Source of the DNA: Erythrophleum ivorense
Lineage: Eukaryota > Streptophyta > Magnoliopsida > Fabales > Fabaceae
DNA length: 64,000 nucleotides
Direction of reading: 5' to 3'
Assembly: GCA_026724425.1 (NCBI GenBank)
Contig: JAIUCV010000007.1
Coordinates: forward strand, 20,985,286-21,049,285
Shown piece after piece: positions 1 to 10,988 of this stretch. A model generated the notes under the pieces. The model had not been told where the DNA came from. It saw only the letters and a list, made by a program, of their open reading frames with translations, and ran no database searches. Each line of letters opens with the position of its first letter. Position 1 is the first letter of the stretch. A program made the translations under genes and the position numbers.

Positions 1-202
1 AGTGGACCTAAATTTTGACAAATTTATTCGGGAAGGTTTTATCTCCATTTGAGTGATTCCAAAAGAATTTTATTAAATTGGCAACCTAGATTTTATAATA
101 GAAAAGACAGTTCTCAAAAAGGAGCTAAAATGAACAGAAACAAAAATGTTAAGATGAAAGAGCAAAATTGAAATTTTTGAAAAGTTTTTCTTGAACCCCA
201 CC

Positions 203-209
203 TATATAT
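203..209 (+). promoter_or_regulatory. Putative TATA box of LTR A0
   Basis: TATATAT lies at the place where every family-A copy has a TATA-like string (compare 4155-4162, 14727-14734, and minus-strand 30500-30507 and 45743-45750). It is followed by a GC-rich stretch and a purine-rich leader. Promoter assignment is inference from position and conservation. Confidence 0.45.
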
Positions 210-1605
210 GTAGGGCGCCCCACCTCCTCACTCATTTGGCTCACTTAGCTTCTGCCCTAAACTAGAAGAAACACCATAAGAGTGAGGCGCACAAGAGGGA
301 GAGGAAGAGAAGGAGAAAGACAAGGCAAAAGGATGGATTCTTGGTTGTTTTTCATGCTTTTTCTTTAGCAAACCTCTTCTCCATTTCCCCTTCTTTCCTA
401 TGATTTTATTGAAGTTTATGGATCTATTTTGAGGGAAGAACAAAGGAAAATTTTCAAATTTGAGGTGAGGAAGCCAAGGAAGGTGAAGGACAAGTAAGAA
501 GAACCAAGGAAATCAAGGTATTTTACCTTCCCTTCACTTGATCTTCCTCCTTCCTTTCCTTATGGGTGTTTCGACCTCATATGGCTAGCCCTAGGGAGTT
601 GAATTTCTAGCTAAACCAAGGATGAATCTTAGGAATTTAAGGGAGAAGAATAAGAATATGCAAAGAAAATAACAAAAGAACCATGGAAAATCAAGATAGC
701 AAAGTTAGGATTTCAAGTGTTTCTTGTAAAATCTGTTTTGATACAATGATTTCTATGCCTAAATGAATGTTTAAATGAGCTCCTAAGATCCCTAAAAGGA
801 TCCCCATATGCATCTTCCACCAAGAAAACAAAGCAAAGTCCATTGGTGCCCTTATGTTTCATAGTCTCGGCCTAAAGGGGATAAGGTACTTAGGGATAGT
901 TTTGAATTTTTCCAACCTTATTTTTGAGTCATATATGATGAATGAAAATGAGAGGAAACCTTAGAAAAAATTTAGGAGGCCTAAAGAATGAATTGGTATC
1001 TTAGGTTCCATAAAATGACCTAAGGAAGCAAAATATAATTAGGCTCTTTGTTTTAATTGTGTGATGACTCCAAGAGGCTTAAAAGGAGTTAAGAATCATA
1101 AGTGAAAGGAAAGAATGGAGCCTAAAACTTATTTGATGGGTGTTGCTTCATTAGGTGTGTTTAGGAACCATAAATGAACCATAGGACAAAACTAGAATTC
1201 CAAGTAGATGTATGGCCTTAGAAATGATTCCATTAACCTAATTGGCTTCCATATATTGTGTTTAGGCTAAGATAAACTAATCCCACACCCTTGTATGTGT
1301 GAGGCCAAGGAAGAGAGCATTGGTTTAAGAGGAAAAGTGTGTGTTTGCAACAAAGGTAGCTCACTCCTCCTTCTCTCATACATGAGTGCATGCTTGACTT
1401 GCCTTTGAATGTGTGTATGTGTGTTTTAAGCTATGAAAAGTAGCATGAGCTTTTATTCCATGATTCCATGATATTACATTATGCTTTCAAATGATGTTTG
1501 ACATGTTTGCTTGGGTTTGCTTGATATGGAGAGGCCAAGAACCCTTCACCATGGTGAGGATAAACTAAGAACTCTTAAAATTGCTTAAAATAGAGAAGCT
1601 AAAAG

Positions 1606-1691
1606 TAAGGTTGAGTCAAAAACCTCTTAAAGAAAATGGATGAGGGAGTAAGGTTGAATCAAAAACCTCTCAAAGAAAATGGATGAGGCAA
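1606..1691 (+). repeat. 43-bp tandem duplication inside LTR A0
   Basis: Two adjacent 43-bp units beginning TAAGGTTGA and ending near GGATGAGG differ at only a few bases. Copies A1-A4 lack the second unit at this place, so the duplication is private to this copy. Confidence 0.75.
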
Positions 1692-3159
1692 GTCCAAAAT
1701 TCACAACTGAATGGGTAAGGCTAATCCACTCACTTGGCAAGCCTATGTATGTTATGTATGACTTGTTCAAATGCCAAGGATGTTTCTTGAATGTTCATAC
1801 ATTTCAATATGTCCGTGCATGCATTTTTAAGACTTGTTTTGCACATTTTATGTGTGATTGAAAAGGAGATGAGCTAGTGAGATTTTCTAAATCTCATTCC
1901 CTCCTCTCCAATATTCTAACATGCTAGGTGGACCAAGTAAATAAGGTAATGAGAGCCAACAACTTAGAAGATGAGAATATGACTACAAAATGCATAGATT
2001 TTGCTTCTTTATGGCCATATGAGTGGCAAATATTGTAATCCATTATTGTATATGTCCTATGACCTTATGAACATATGTAATTATGCTAATGTATTATGTA
2101 TAAATGAGATTTAATGGTGTATGCATGATGTAGTGCAGTTTGGGTATAGAATGGCAAGACTAGCCTTGTGTAATCTTATGTATGGCATGGGGTGAGAGAG
2201 TGAGTTTTCAAATTCTGGGTTTATGCATCTTTGAGACAAGTTTAGAATGTCATTTTGGTACATTCCCACGTGCTCAAGTGGTCATGGTGGCCTTGGAACT
2301 TAATATGAACCATTTGGACCCCTTATATGGCACAAAAGTGACCAATTTGTAACCCAATGTCAAAATCTGACCAAATGAATGAATTTGCCCATGAAATTTA
2401 ACACACATGTAGATCTTATATAGATAATTTTTGAAAGCTAAAGAATAAATTATTTGGAGTTCTGTGGAGTTAATTATGATTTTTAAAAGTTGGCATTTTT
2501 CTGCTGAACTGATACAGGTACTGTATGTATGGTTAGCAACTTGAGCTATGTTATTCATGGCTCAAATGATATCCAATACTCATAGAATTTTATAAGAATA
2601 AATTAGACATGATAATATTTCCATGGCCACTGAGATCACCCCAATTGGACTTCTGAGCAGAGAGATATAAATTTTTAAAATTAGAGGTCAGTACCAGGGA
2701 TGATAGTCGACCTCTGGTACTGTTCCATCAATTTTTGATGGATACCAGCCTTGTTGAGGTTTGGACATATTTTTATCATAAAGTAGACAACTGTAACTTT
2801 CCATAATGGTGAATAATTTATCATTTTGATTTTTCTAGAATTAGTTATAATTTTTCAAAATTTGTGATAAAAAGTTAGAATTCCTACCCGAGGCTGCACC
2901 TAGTATTTTTATGTAATCCCTTCACTTGCACGAGTTCTAGGCCACTTTCTTAGACAATTTTGAGTTGTATTAGTGTAATTAAATATTATAATGAGTTTAA
3001 TGAGTTCATATGATCCACAAGATACTGAATGGAAAATTTATCCGCTACGCAACGCAAAAATATTCACTATTTTAATGTCATTTTCCTTGCTTCTTCATGA
3101 AGTACATGGTATGAGTCACGGAGATAACATGAGAAAGGCTAGAGAGTTATGGTGTTAAA

Positions 3160-3439
3160 TTTTACCCAACAAAATATGACTTGTTCCCATGTGTCTTACC
3201 ACACTTGGCACATGCAAAGGTTTTCAAGTTCCTCATTGGCCTTTTCTAAAATTTAGCTTAAGCTTTGAATTTTTCTTTTAAACACCTCCTATCCTGTTCT
3301 TATTTTAGCATTGTTTCTTTTGTTTTTCCTTTTTTAATCTCCATCAGGTGCTTTTTAATGGCTCTACACTTGTTCACTAGGGTAGCAAACTTTTGAATTT
3401 CCAAGACAATCATAGTCGCCCTTAATCTTTGGTTTTAAA
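3160..3439 (-). pseudogene. gag: Ty3/gypsy gag remnant, C-terminal part with zinc knuckle
   Basis: Read on the minus strand, this encodes the C-terminal part of a plant Ty3/gypsy Gag polyprotein, the structural protein that packages element RNA. The visible motifs are LRATMIVLEIQKFATLVNKC, typical of the end of the retrotransposon gag domain, then a lysine-rich linker, then CAKCGKTHG, which is the start of a CX2CX4H zinc knuckle whose last cysteine is lost. Several in-frame stops interrupt the linker. The frame is cut at 3160 by LTR A0. It continues upstream in the piece at 9812-10500: the two were parted by the family-G LTR, whose TSD sits exactly at the break. No pol domain is present, so it is non-functional. 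Confidence 0.85.
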
Positions 3440-4154
3440 CCTATTGATAGGTCATGTTGCGTAACCCTCAAAATAAAACTAGATTGAGAAATTATATAGC
3501 TAGTGGTGCAACCTAGGTTATCTCCCTTAGAAATAGAATTCAATTTTTAATTGGGTTTTCTAACTATATAAAGATTCTAGAGTTACCTAATTTAGGGGGG
3601 TTTTTGTATTGTCTGGTTTTTGTTAAACGACGAAAACGGGCGTATTTTCAAAGCAAGTCCCTCGAAATGAATTAGTTAAGATTCTGAAAAATTTGAGTAA
3701 CATTCTAGAGTCCTAAAAATAAGAATTCTAGCCTCAGATGGAAGGAAAAATAGAGCTAGAATGCAGAAACAAATTTTGATGAAAAATTGATGAAACGTAA
3801 TGGCAATTTCATAATTTTGGGTAATTTTTGAAATTCACATAGGAGGGCTTTTTAAATGAAAGTTTTGAGTTTTTTGGGGTTCTCAGAGGCCCTAAAAACT
3901 ATGGGAAGCCTCGGGACAGTTAAATCTCCTCCGGTGGATGTTTTTTAATGTTGGTGTGCCCAAACTTTGACGAATTCGTTCGGAAAGGTTTTAGTTCCTA
4001 TTTGAATGATTCCAAAGCTATTTTTCTTAATTAGGAATCTAAATTTTATAATGGAAAAGATGGTTCTAAGAAAAGAGCTAAAACAAAGGAGAAATGAAAA
4101 TGCAAAGTATGAAAGGCAAAAGTGGAATTTGTGAAAAAGTCACTTCACCCTAGC

Positions 4155-4162
4155 TATATATA
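4155..4162 (+). promoter_or_regulatory. Putative TATA box of LTR A1
   Basis: TATATATA lies about 550 bp from the LTR start and is followed by a short GC-richer stretch and a purine-rich leader. The same position is TATA-like in all five family-A copies. Confidence 0.5.
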
Positions 4163-6349
4163 AGTGGCACCTCACATTTGCCCTCATTTCACTTTAGATC
4201 TTCCAGTCCCAAATTAGAAGCAAAACCCTAAGGGAGAGGCGCCCAAGAGAGGAAGAAGAAGGAGAAAGAAAACCAAGCTTAAGGTATGTTTTCATGGTGA
4301 TTTTCCTTACTTTTCTTCATCCACACCTCCTCTCCTCCCTTCTCCTTTCCTTCCTTGGCATAAAATGAGGTTTATGAATCTGATTCAAGGGAGATATTCA
4401 AGGGAAATTTCGGATTTGAAGAGAGGAGCTTGAATAAAGCAAGATTCAAGTCAAACTAAGCAAGGAAACAAGGTAAAAATGCATTCTATTGTAGCTATGT
4501 TGAACTCCCTTTCTTCTCCACTTCGACCTACATATGGTCTGCCCTAGGGAGTTAATTTTTCAACCAAACCAAGGGTGAACCTTAGGTATTTGATGGAGGA
4601 CAATAAGAATATGCAAAGAAAGCCATGAAATAATAATTAGAATTCAAGATGCAAAACTTAGGGTTTTATGTGCACCTTCCAAATTCTGAACTTATGTGAT
4701 GATTCTTAGGTCTAAGTAAGACTTTAAATGAGTTCTTAAGACACCTAAGATGTTCCCTATAAGCTTACTTCTTTAAGAAAACAAAGAAACCTCCATGTGG
4801 TCCAAATGATGGCTATGTCTCGGCCAAAGAGGGTTTAAGTAGTGGGGGAGAGTTTTAAATTTTTCTAAGGCCATTCTTGAGTCATATTTGATGAATGAAA
4901 ATGAAGGGAGGCCTTGAAAAAAAATTTAGAACTCATAGAAATTGATTTGGTGTCTTAAGTTCCATATTATGACCTAAAGAAGCAACATAATGTTAAGCCC
5001 TTTATTTTAATGATATGATGACTCCAAGAGCCTTAAAAGGAGTCAAGAATTATATTTGAAAGGAAAGAATGAGGCCTAGAAATCATATGAGGGGTATTCT
5101 TCATTAGGTGCAATTATGGACCATAATGGAGCCTATAGAGCAATCTAGTGTTTCACTAAGTTATGTAGCCTTAGAATATATTTCATGAATCTAATTGGCT
5201 CTCATAAATTGTATCTAGGCCAAGAGAAACCATCTCCACCAATTTGTGGGTGTGCGAAAGAGGAGGCTTGAATCATAAAGGAAAAGTGTGTAAGTGTATA
5301 CAAGGTAGCTCTCTCCACCTTCTCTCATGCATAGATGTGTATTTAGCTTGTCTTAGAATATGTGTATGTATATTTTTAAGCCATGAAATGTATGCTAGCA
5401 TGATGTTATATGCCATGATTTCATGATGTCATGTTATACTTTCAAATAAATGTATGATATTTGTTGAATTTGCTTGAGTGTGGAGAGGCCAAGAACTCTT
5501 GACCATGGTGAGGATGAGCCAAGAACCCTTGAGCTTGGTTGAGACAAAGAAAGAGTTTTCCAAAAGCAAAATGGGCTCTCAAGAGTATGAATGAGTCCAA
5601 AGTTCTTAAAGAATAGGTGAGGCAAGTCCAAAATCCATGAGGAGAAGTGTGATGCCAATCCAAACACTTGGTGAGCTCTTGAATGTCTTGTATGATTTAT
5701 TCACAGGTCAAGCTTGCTTTTTAAATGTCCATGACTTCCATTTTCTCCATGCATGCATTTAAAAAGCTTGCTTTGCACATATTATATATGATTGAATGGG
5801 AGATGATCTATTGGGATTCTTAGAATCGCATCCCCTCCTCTCCAATGATCTAATATGCTAGGTGGACTAAGTGGCTATAGTGATGGGAGTCAACAACAAT
5901 GAAGGAGAAAGATTAACAACCATATGCCTAGTTTTATTCTTTTTGAATCCATAATGATGCTTCACAATGTATATGATGTTGTAAATGGTCCATGATCCTT
6001 GAGACATGTGTAAATATGATATTATGTGATGTTCAAATGTATGGATATAATGTATGAGCTCTAGAATACAATTTGAGTATGTAATGCCCAAGTATGCAAT
6101 TTGGAAGCTTCATGTAAATGTGCATAAGTGTGGGTTGAATGACCAAAATGAGATACATGAGGTTTGGGACTATTTTGGCAGCTCACACAAGTCTTAAATG
6201 TACTTTTAGACTTGCCTAAAAGGTGCCAAACTAAGGAAAATCCATTTGGCAACTTTGGTACCTTACATGGAGCCAAAATTGATCATAATGGAATCCTATG
6301 TCACTTTTTGGCCAAATCAGTTAGTTTTGAGAGCTTTTTGGCATGCAAT

Positions 6350-7030
6350 TAGGTCTCATTGAAAGCTTTTTAGAAAGCTAAAGATCATAATTTTTGGAGG
6401 TCTACATAATATTTGATAATTTTTCAAAGTTGGCAATTTTTATGGTTTTGGTCTGCTACACTATTCATTTGGTCTGAAATTGCATTCTGTCACACGAGGC
6501 CCAATGATGTCCAATTGCCATGAAATTTCATACAAAGAAACTATACAATCACAGTGACTTGTGCCAACTAAAAGCACCTCATTTGGAGATCTAGAGAGGG
6601 AGATATGAATTTTTGAAGTTTCTATCCAGTATCAATAATTTTGCCCAACCTGAAGTACTGTTCCACTAAATTTTGAGGTTTAGGCTTAATGAACTGGTTT
6701 GGAGATATTTTTTCTCTCTAGTTAACATCCACATATTTCTAGATTGGTATCATTTGCATGGATTGGATTTTTGTGAAATTAATTGGATATTTTCAAAATC
6801 TTCTGCAAAATTATGTGATAGTTCCAGAATTCAGTCTGACTTTTGGGCCATTTTGGATGTCAAAAACCCTCTATGATGAATGTTATGATCTAGCATATTT
6901 TAGTGTGAAGTAGACATCCATAGCTTCCCAGAATGACCAAGATTGCATGATTTTGATTTTTCTAAATTTAGTTATGATTTTCCAAAATTTGGTCAGAAAC
7001 TAGAGCAAATCTGACCGAGAATGAAGCTCC
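6350..7030 (+). repeat. Four degenerate ~185-bp tandem units in LTR A1
   Basis: Four successive blocks each hold a [T]ATGAATTTTTCAAAGTT-like core, at about 6425, 6614, 6787 and 6972. The cores are preceded by a CTAGA/TTCCAGAA-type string and followed by TACTGTTC- or TCTGACC-like strings. The units are only weakly alike. The same series is seen in families C (39880-40560) and H/D, so the repetition predates the split of the families. Confidence 0.55.
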
Positions 7031-8192
7031 ATATTCCATGCTTCATCTCGGTTTTCATGAATTGTGGGCATGATTTTATGATGCAAATGAGTTGTAATGA
7101 TGTAATTAAATATGAGAATGTATAGCATGAGCTCACACGGTCCACGTGACACCGAATGAAATTTTTAATTTCGACGTAACACACAAAAGTCATTATTTTA
7201 TTCCCCTTTTTCTCATACTTCCGTGAAGATAATGATCTAAAGTATATGTGTATGATCAGATGAGCTAGAATTTTATGGTGTTACAGTTTTGTTCTAATCA
7301 AACTAACTAGAATTAAATTGAAACAAAATTCCTAATCACTACCTAATTGCATGAGTTATGGTTGAATGATAGACTTATGACTAGTTTAGGATTCGTTCCT
7401 TGATATCCACTATTCTTATCCTAATTCAATTGTGATTAATTCTAGTCTAAGAGTCCCTAATTGTGTTCATAACAATGTATCTTGAGTTACCATGCAAGAA
7501 TCAAGGAATTAATAATTTAATGTTGAATTAAAACATCAATCCTACATTAAATCGGTAATTCTTGTCATTAGGATCAATGAACACTAAATTTGATTAATTA
7601 ATAGATCAACCAACCTCTAAATTGTCACCTTAAGATGCTTAATTAACCAATTAAACTCTAAGAATTCCTTAATTTAGATAATTAAGAACATAATCTCACT
7701 CATGCATTTTATCAAACACCTTGATGCATAAATGGGAAATTGGAAGAGAATACATAATTCAGCACTTGATTCAATCAATTAATCAACAAAAATTATCTCC
7801 TAATTAATGTCTAACCAACCATTAATTACAATTACACAAATTCCTAATCATATACAATCTTAACCAAGATAATACAAGAAAGAGAAAAGTCTAAAAGAGA
7901 AGAAATCTTAGCCTAACATCCCCTTCTAATCCATAGATTCAAGCTTCTCCAATGTTGTCCTCCTAGCCAGCCACAAGATAGAGAATTAAAGCTTCATGAA
8001 AGTGGAATAATGATGGAGAATGGAATGAAAATGGCATGGAATGGACGAAGGAGCGTGTTCTAGACAGTAGCGTGGAATGAAAATGATGATAGAATGGTGT
8101 GATAGATGAATGTGTGTATGGATGATGATTTAACATGAATGCTTCTTCTGCCTTTAACCTTCAAACCTTTTCACTTGCTTCATTAATCATTG

Positions 8193-9409
8193 CACGTGCT
8201 TACAAGTCAGCCTTTGTTTATATGAGTGTGGGCCCTATTCCTTCCATATATGCATGCTCCATTCGTAGCTTCTCATGTGGCTTTTCTTAATTTTATTTCC
8301 TCCTATAGCTAGAGCCTTCCTCGTGCTTCATTTAGTTCTGCTTATGCTTTTCCAACTAACAGCTCGAGCTTTACCTTCTCACGTAGTTTCAGTCCCTATT
8401 TCTGCATGTGTAGCTTCTTCAACTGAGCTTTCATCCCACGTAACATCTATTCATCCTTCCACATTAGACCCAAGCTCCCCCTTTGTGTTTTTTTCTTCAG
8501 CCAGCTCCTAGCCCATTCAACCCGTGAGCTACTTCTTCATTCTTAGCTTCAGCTTATGGCTTCTTCCTTCGTGTTGTTCCCAAGCCTCCTTTCCACATGC
8601 TCTAGCTTCTTTTACGTGTTAATCTCCATGCCTTTTCTCACGTGAAACTTAAGACTTCTCTTGCATCAGTAGCTCGTGTTTATGGTGAACCCATGCCTCG
8701 TGTGTGCTTTTAGAAGTGTGCTACAATGTGAGAATGTATGGAGGTTAGACTAATGGGAACATGCTAGCTATCATCTTGAAGCCTCCTCTTACAGAAAGAA
8801 CAAAACCCGTGGCTCCCTTTCACATTAAAACCAAGTCTCTTCTTAATCACGTGTCTCCCTCATTTCTCTTGCCCACGTGAGCTTTGTGTGTGCATGGATA
8901 TGAATGAAGGAGCTGGACGTGGATGAAAGTGTGAGATGCAGATAGGTGGATGAGTGTATCTAGCCCGTGAGTGAGATGAGAGAGTAGGCTACATGAAACA
9001 ACTCGAGACCTCTCTCCTTTAGCATCAGACCCATGGCATGTTCATATGATTCTTCCACGTGTTTTCCTTCTCCACGTGGCTTTGCATGGGTGGCTCTCAT
9101 TTCTCACATTTTATGTATTGCTTCCTTGCTGCTTGTGTGTTTGTAGCGTGGTTGTTCATTGTGTGATGAGCTGTTGCATTATTCTGAACCCAGACTGTAT
9201 CTTAGACTCACAACTCAAGCTTCCCACTATTTTCACTACTGCCCCATGCGTTCTGAACATCATTCTTCCACGTTAACCCTTTTTTTGTGTTACCTCAGCC
9301 AAATTCATAAACCTATGGTCACATGCATCTCACATGTTGTTCCACGTTCTTCATTTTCTTCCTACGTTCATGAGCTTACATTGCTTCTTGTGTCTTCCAG
9401 CCCCACGTG
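8193..9409. repeat. CACGTG (G-box) motif array in LTR G1
   Basis: Seven perfect CACGTG palindromes are present (8193, 8639, 8848, 8874, 9056, 9073, 9404), with many one-base variants such as CACGTA, CACGTT, CATGTG and ACGTGG between them. The background is pyrimidine-rich. CACGTG is the known core site of plant bHLH and bZIP factors; binding here is inference. Copy G2 has the same kind of array in a shorter version. Confidence 0.7.
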
Positions 9410-9811
9410 ATGAACTTGAATGTGCATCTTAATCTAGGAATCCATGATTTGGTGAAGCTATTGCATATATAATCTGCATGTATGGAGTGTGAATGTAAAT
9501 CTCCTTGGCCAATTTATTCAAACTTAAAACTTCCCATTCATGTTCTAATTAATCTCCACCATTAGAAATTTAATTGCCTATAAAAACTCTACAAAAATAA
9601 TAGACAAAAAATCAAATAGGAATATTCACAAAAATTATTTAAGATAAAATTGAGCATTAAAAATCAATAATTTGTAAATTAATTCTTAAAATGTAGAGAA
9701 TAGCTAATTAAAATCAAATTCCATTCAATTACATCCATTAAACCATATTTAATTATTAAAGTGCCAAAATTAGGAGGATTCATGTATATAAAACTAGCAT
9801 TCATCACCTAC

Positions 9812-10500
9812 CTTGAACTTTCTCACCTTTTAAGCTTTATTCAGGTTTTATTTTAGTGTGACACAAAATTTAACATAGACTCAAACTTAGCCACATAGTG
9901 ATCCACTGTCATTCTCCCTTGAATCGGTCATAAGGATTCTATCTCTTTCTCATTCTTCACATTTTTTGGAAAGTACTTCTTAAGAAAGACAATCTTGAAA
10001 ACTTCCCAAGTTATCTTAGTCTTATAGGCCTCCATGATCTGTTTAGCCTCTTTCCATTAGTTATTTGTGTCACATATTAGCATATATACTACAAACATCA
10101 CTTTTCAAGCATTTGCACATCCCAGTACTTCAAATATTTTCTCTAGCTCCTTTAGCCATTCAAATGTTATAGAGGAGTTATACTTTCCCTTAAAAGATTG
10201 TGGCTTAACCTTGCTAAATTTTGATAAACCTTGATAGTTCAAGTTAGGTATTGGATTTAGTGCCACATCCTTGATTGCATTAGCTAAGGCTAGATTTTCT
10301 AGTGTTGCTTCTTATTCCTTAGTAGTTGGGGTTGAATTTTTATTTCTATTTTCTTTTAATTGTTGAACTAGTAAGTTTGTGGTAGCAACTTGTTACATTA
10401 TGGCAACAGTCATTGCCTTAGCTTTTTCTCACATGATGGCAGCCATCCTCTCAATGGCATTGATCATGCCATTGTCGCATTAGTGCCATAAAAGTTACTC
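9812..10500 (-). pseudogene. gag: Ty3/gypsy gag remnant, N-terminal and core part
   Basis: On the minus strand this gives the N-terminal part and core of a plant Ty3/gypsy Gag. Recognisable strings are KPQSFKGKYNSS, then EWLKELEKIFEVLGC, then KTKITWEVFKIVFLKKYFP, then GRMTVDHYVAKFES. These are the successive hallmarks of the retrotransposon gag domain (Retrotrans_gag). About 200 bp separate its likely start from the primer-binding site at 10719-10730, as expected for the 5' end of such an element. In-frame stops occur at six or more places, and a frameshift is present near 9850. The frame resumes at 3439 after the inserted LTR G1. The primer-binding site and Gag type fit the chromovirus branch, but the clade is not proven. 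Confidence 0.88.
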
Positions 10501-10718
10501 TTCCTTCCTCATGCCATAGCTTTCTGCACAAATAGAACTGTGTATTATCAAGGTGATCAAGCTCAACAAATCTTACTCTATTTATGGAAAACTCTATGGC
10601 ATCATTACGGGCACATAAGTGTTGGTACCACTATCACTTACTTTCACTTCATATCATATAAAGTTAAACTACTAAATTCCCTAATTTCTATTTTTGTTAA
10701 GTATCTACTAGATGAAAC
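10501..10718 (-). other. 5' untranslated leader of the gag-bearing element
   Basis: Sequence between the primer-binding site and the gag start, on the minus strand. Nothing else is recognised in it. Confidence 0.5.
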
Positions 10719-10730
10719 ACTCTAATACCA
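10719..10730 (-). other. Primer-binding site (initiator tRNA-Met type), eroded
   Basis: Read on the minus strand it is TGGTATTAGAGT. This is the standard plant Ty3 primer-binding site TGGTATCAGAGC with two C-to-T changes. It lies four bases from the LTR end at 10735, just upstream of gag. The C-to-T changes fit decay of methylated cytosine. Confidence 0.8.
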
Positions 10731-10734
10731 TTAA

Positions 10735-10988
10735 TGTGACCCTGTTACTACTTATGTATAAATTAATTATCTTATGTCAATTTTATTCATAAAGGAAGTT
10801 ATCTAGTCTCCTCATGGCAACTTAAGGCAAAATGAAAAGTACACAACTTATAATCTTGAAATCTAAATTTGCATACTTCTAAGAATACTTGGCACATGGT
10901 TTTCATACTACTCGGTGAATGTTCTTAGCATTAGAACAACACCATACACACTTCATTCACAAATACAAGCGTCAATTAGTGCTCAATG
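10735..10988 (-). mobile_element. 5' LTR of the gag-bearing element, inner piece
   Basis: It begins on the plus strand as TGTGACCCTG, which on the minus strand is an LTR 3' end (CAGGGTCACA) placed just before the primer-binding site. It is broken by LTR F at 10989; the likely continuation is at 48694-49335. This piece is distinct from the A-H families. Confidence 0.65.

Larger units (their letters stand above)
1..3159 (+). mobile_element. Family-A Ty3-type LTR (copy A0), left end outside window
   Basis: This matches, block for block, the complete family-A LTRs at 3605-7285 and 14188-32349, but begins about 350 bp into the element. It ends in GGTGTTAAA, an eroded GGTGTTACA terminus. It carries a TATA-like site at 203-209, a leader rich in AAG/GAG, the conserved hairpin TGAGATTTTCTAAATCTCA at 1878-1896, and the degenerate ~185-bp repeats near its right end. 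The expected right TSD is TTTTA (3160-3164); the left one lies outside the window. It interrupts a gag zinc-knuckle remnant that resumes at 3160. Short open frames inside are chance frames. Confidence 0.8.
3605..7285 (+). mobile_element. Complete family-A solo LTR (A1)
   Basis: A 3,681-bp sequence starting TGTATTGTC and ending GGTGTTACA, flanked by a perfect 5-bp TSD GTTTT (3600-3604 and 7286-7290). It is inserted in LTR G1. Landmarks in order are a start block shared with all A copies, a TATA-like site at 4155, a purine-rich leader, the hairpin at 5812-5830 (TGGGATTCTTAGAATCGCA, partly eroded), and the four degenerate repeats at 6350-7030. There is no second LTR, primer-binding site or pol sequence, so it is a solo LTR. 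It serves as the reference copy for the family in this window. Confidence 0.93.
3445..9806. mobile_element. Family-G solo LTR (G1), interrupted by LTR A1
   Basis: It starts TGATAG and ends CATCA, with TSD CCTAT at 3440-3444 and CCTAC at 9807-9811 (one mismatch). Removing it rejoins the gag frame, which supports the boundaries. Its own sequence is about 2.7 kb after subtracting A1 (3605-7285). It matches G2 (32801-34625) at both ends and along the AT-rich stretch 7290-7900. It differs from the other families in lacking the TGTAACA ends, and carries many CACGTG motifs (8193-9409). Sense strand is uncertain; minus is more likely because the region between the CACGTG array and 7290 looks like a leader in that direction. 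No coding frame is supported. Confidence 0.88.

Noticed and set aside
5244..6876. Several 60-90 codon frames in LTR A1 and the corresponding places in other A copies
   Set aside because: No motif or conserved reading frame between copies; frames are broken differently in each copy, as expected of non-coding LTR DNA.
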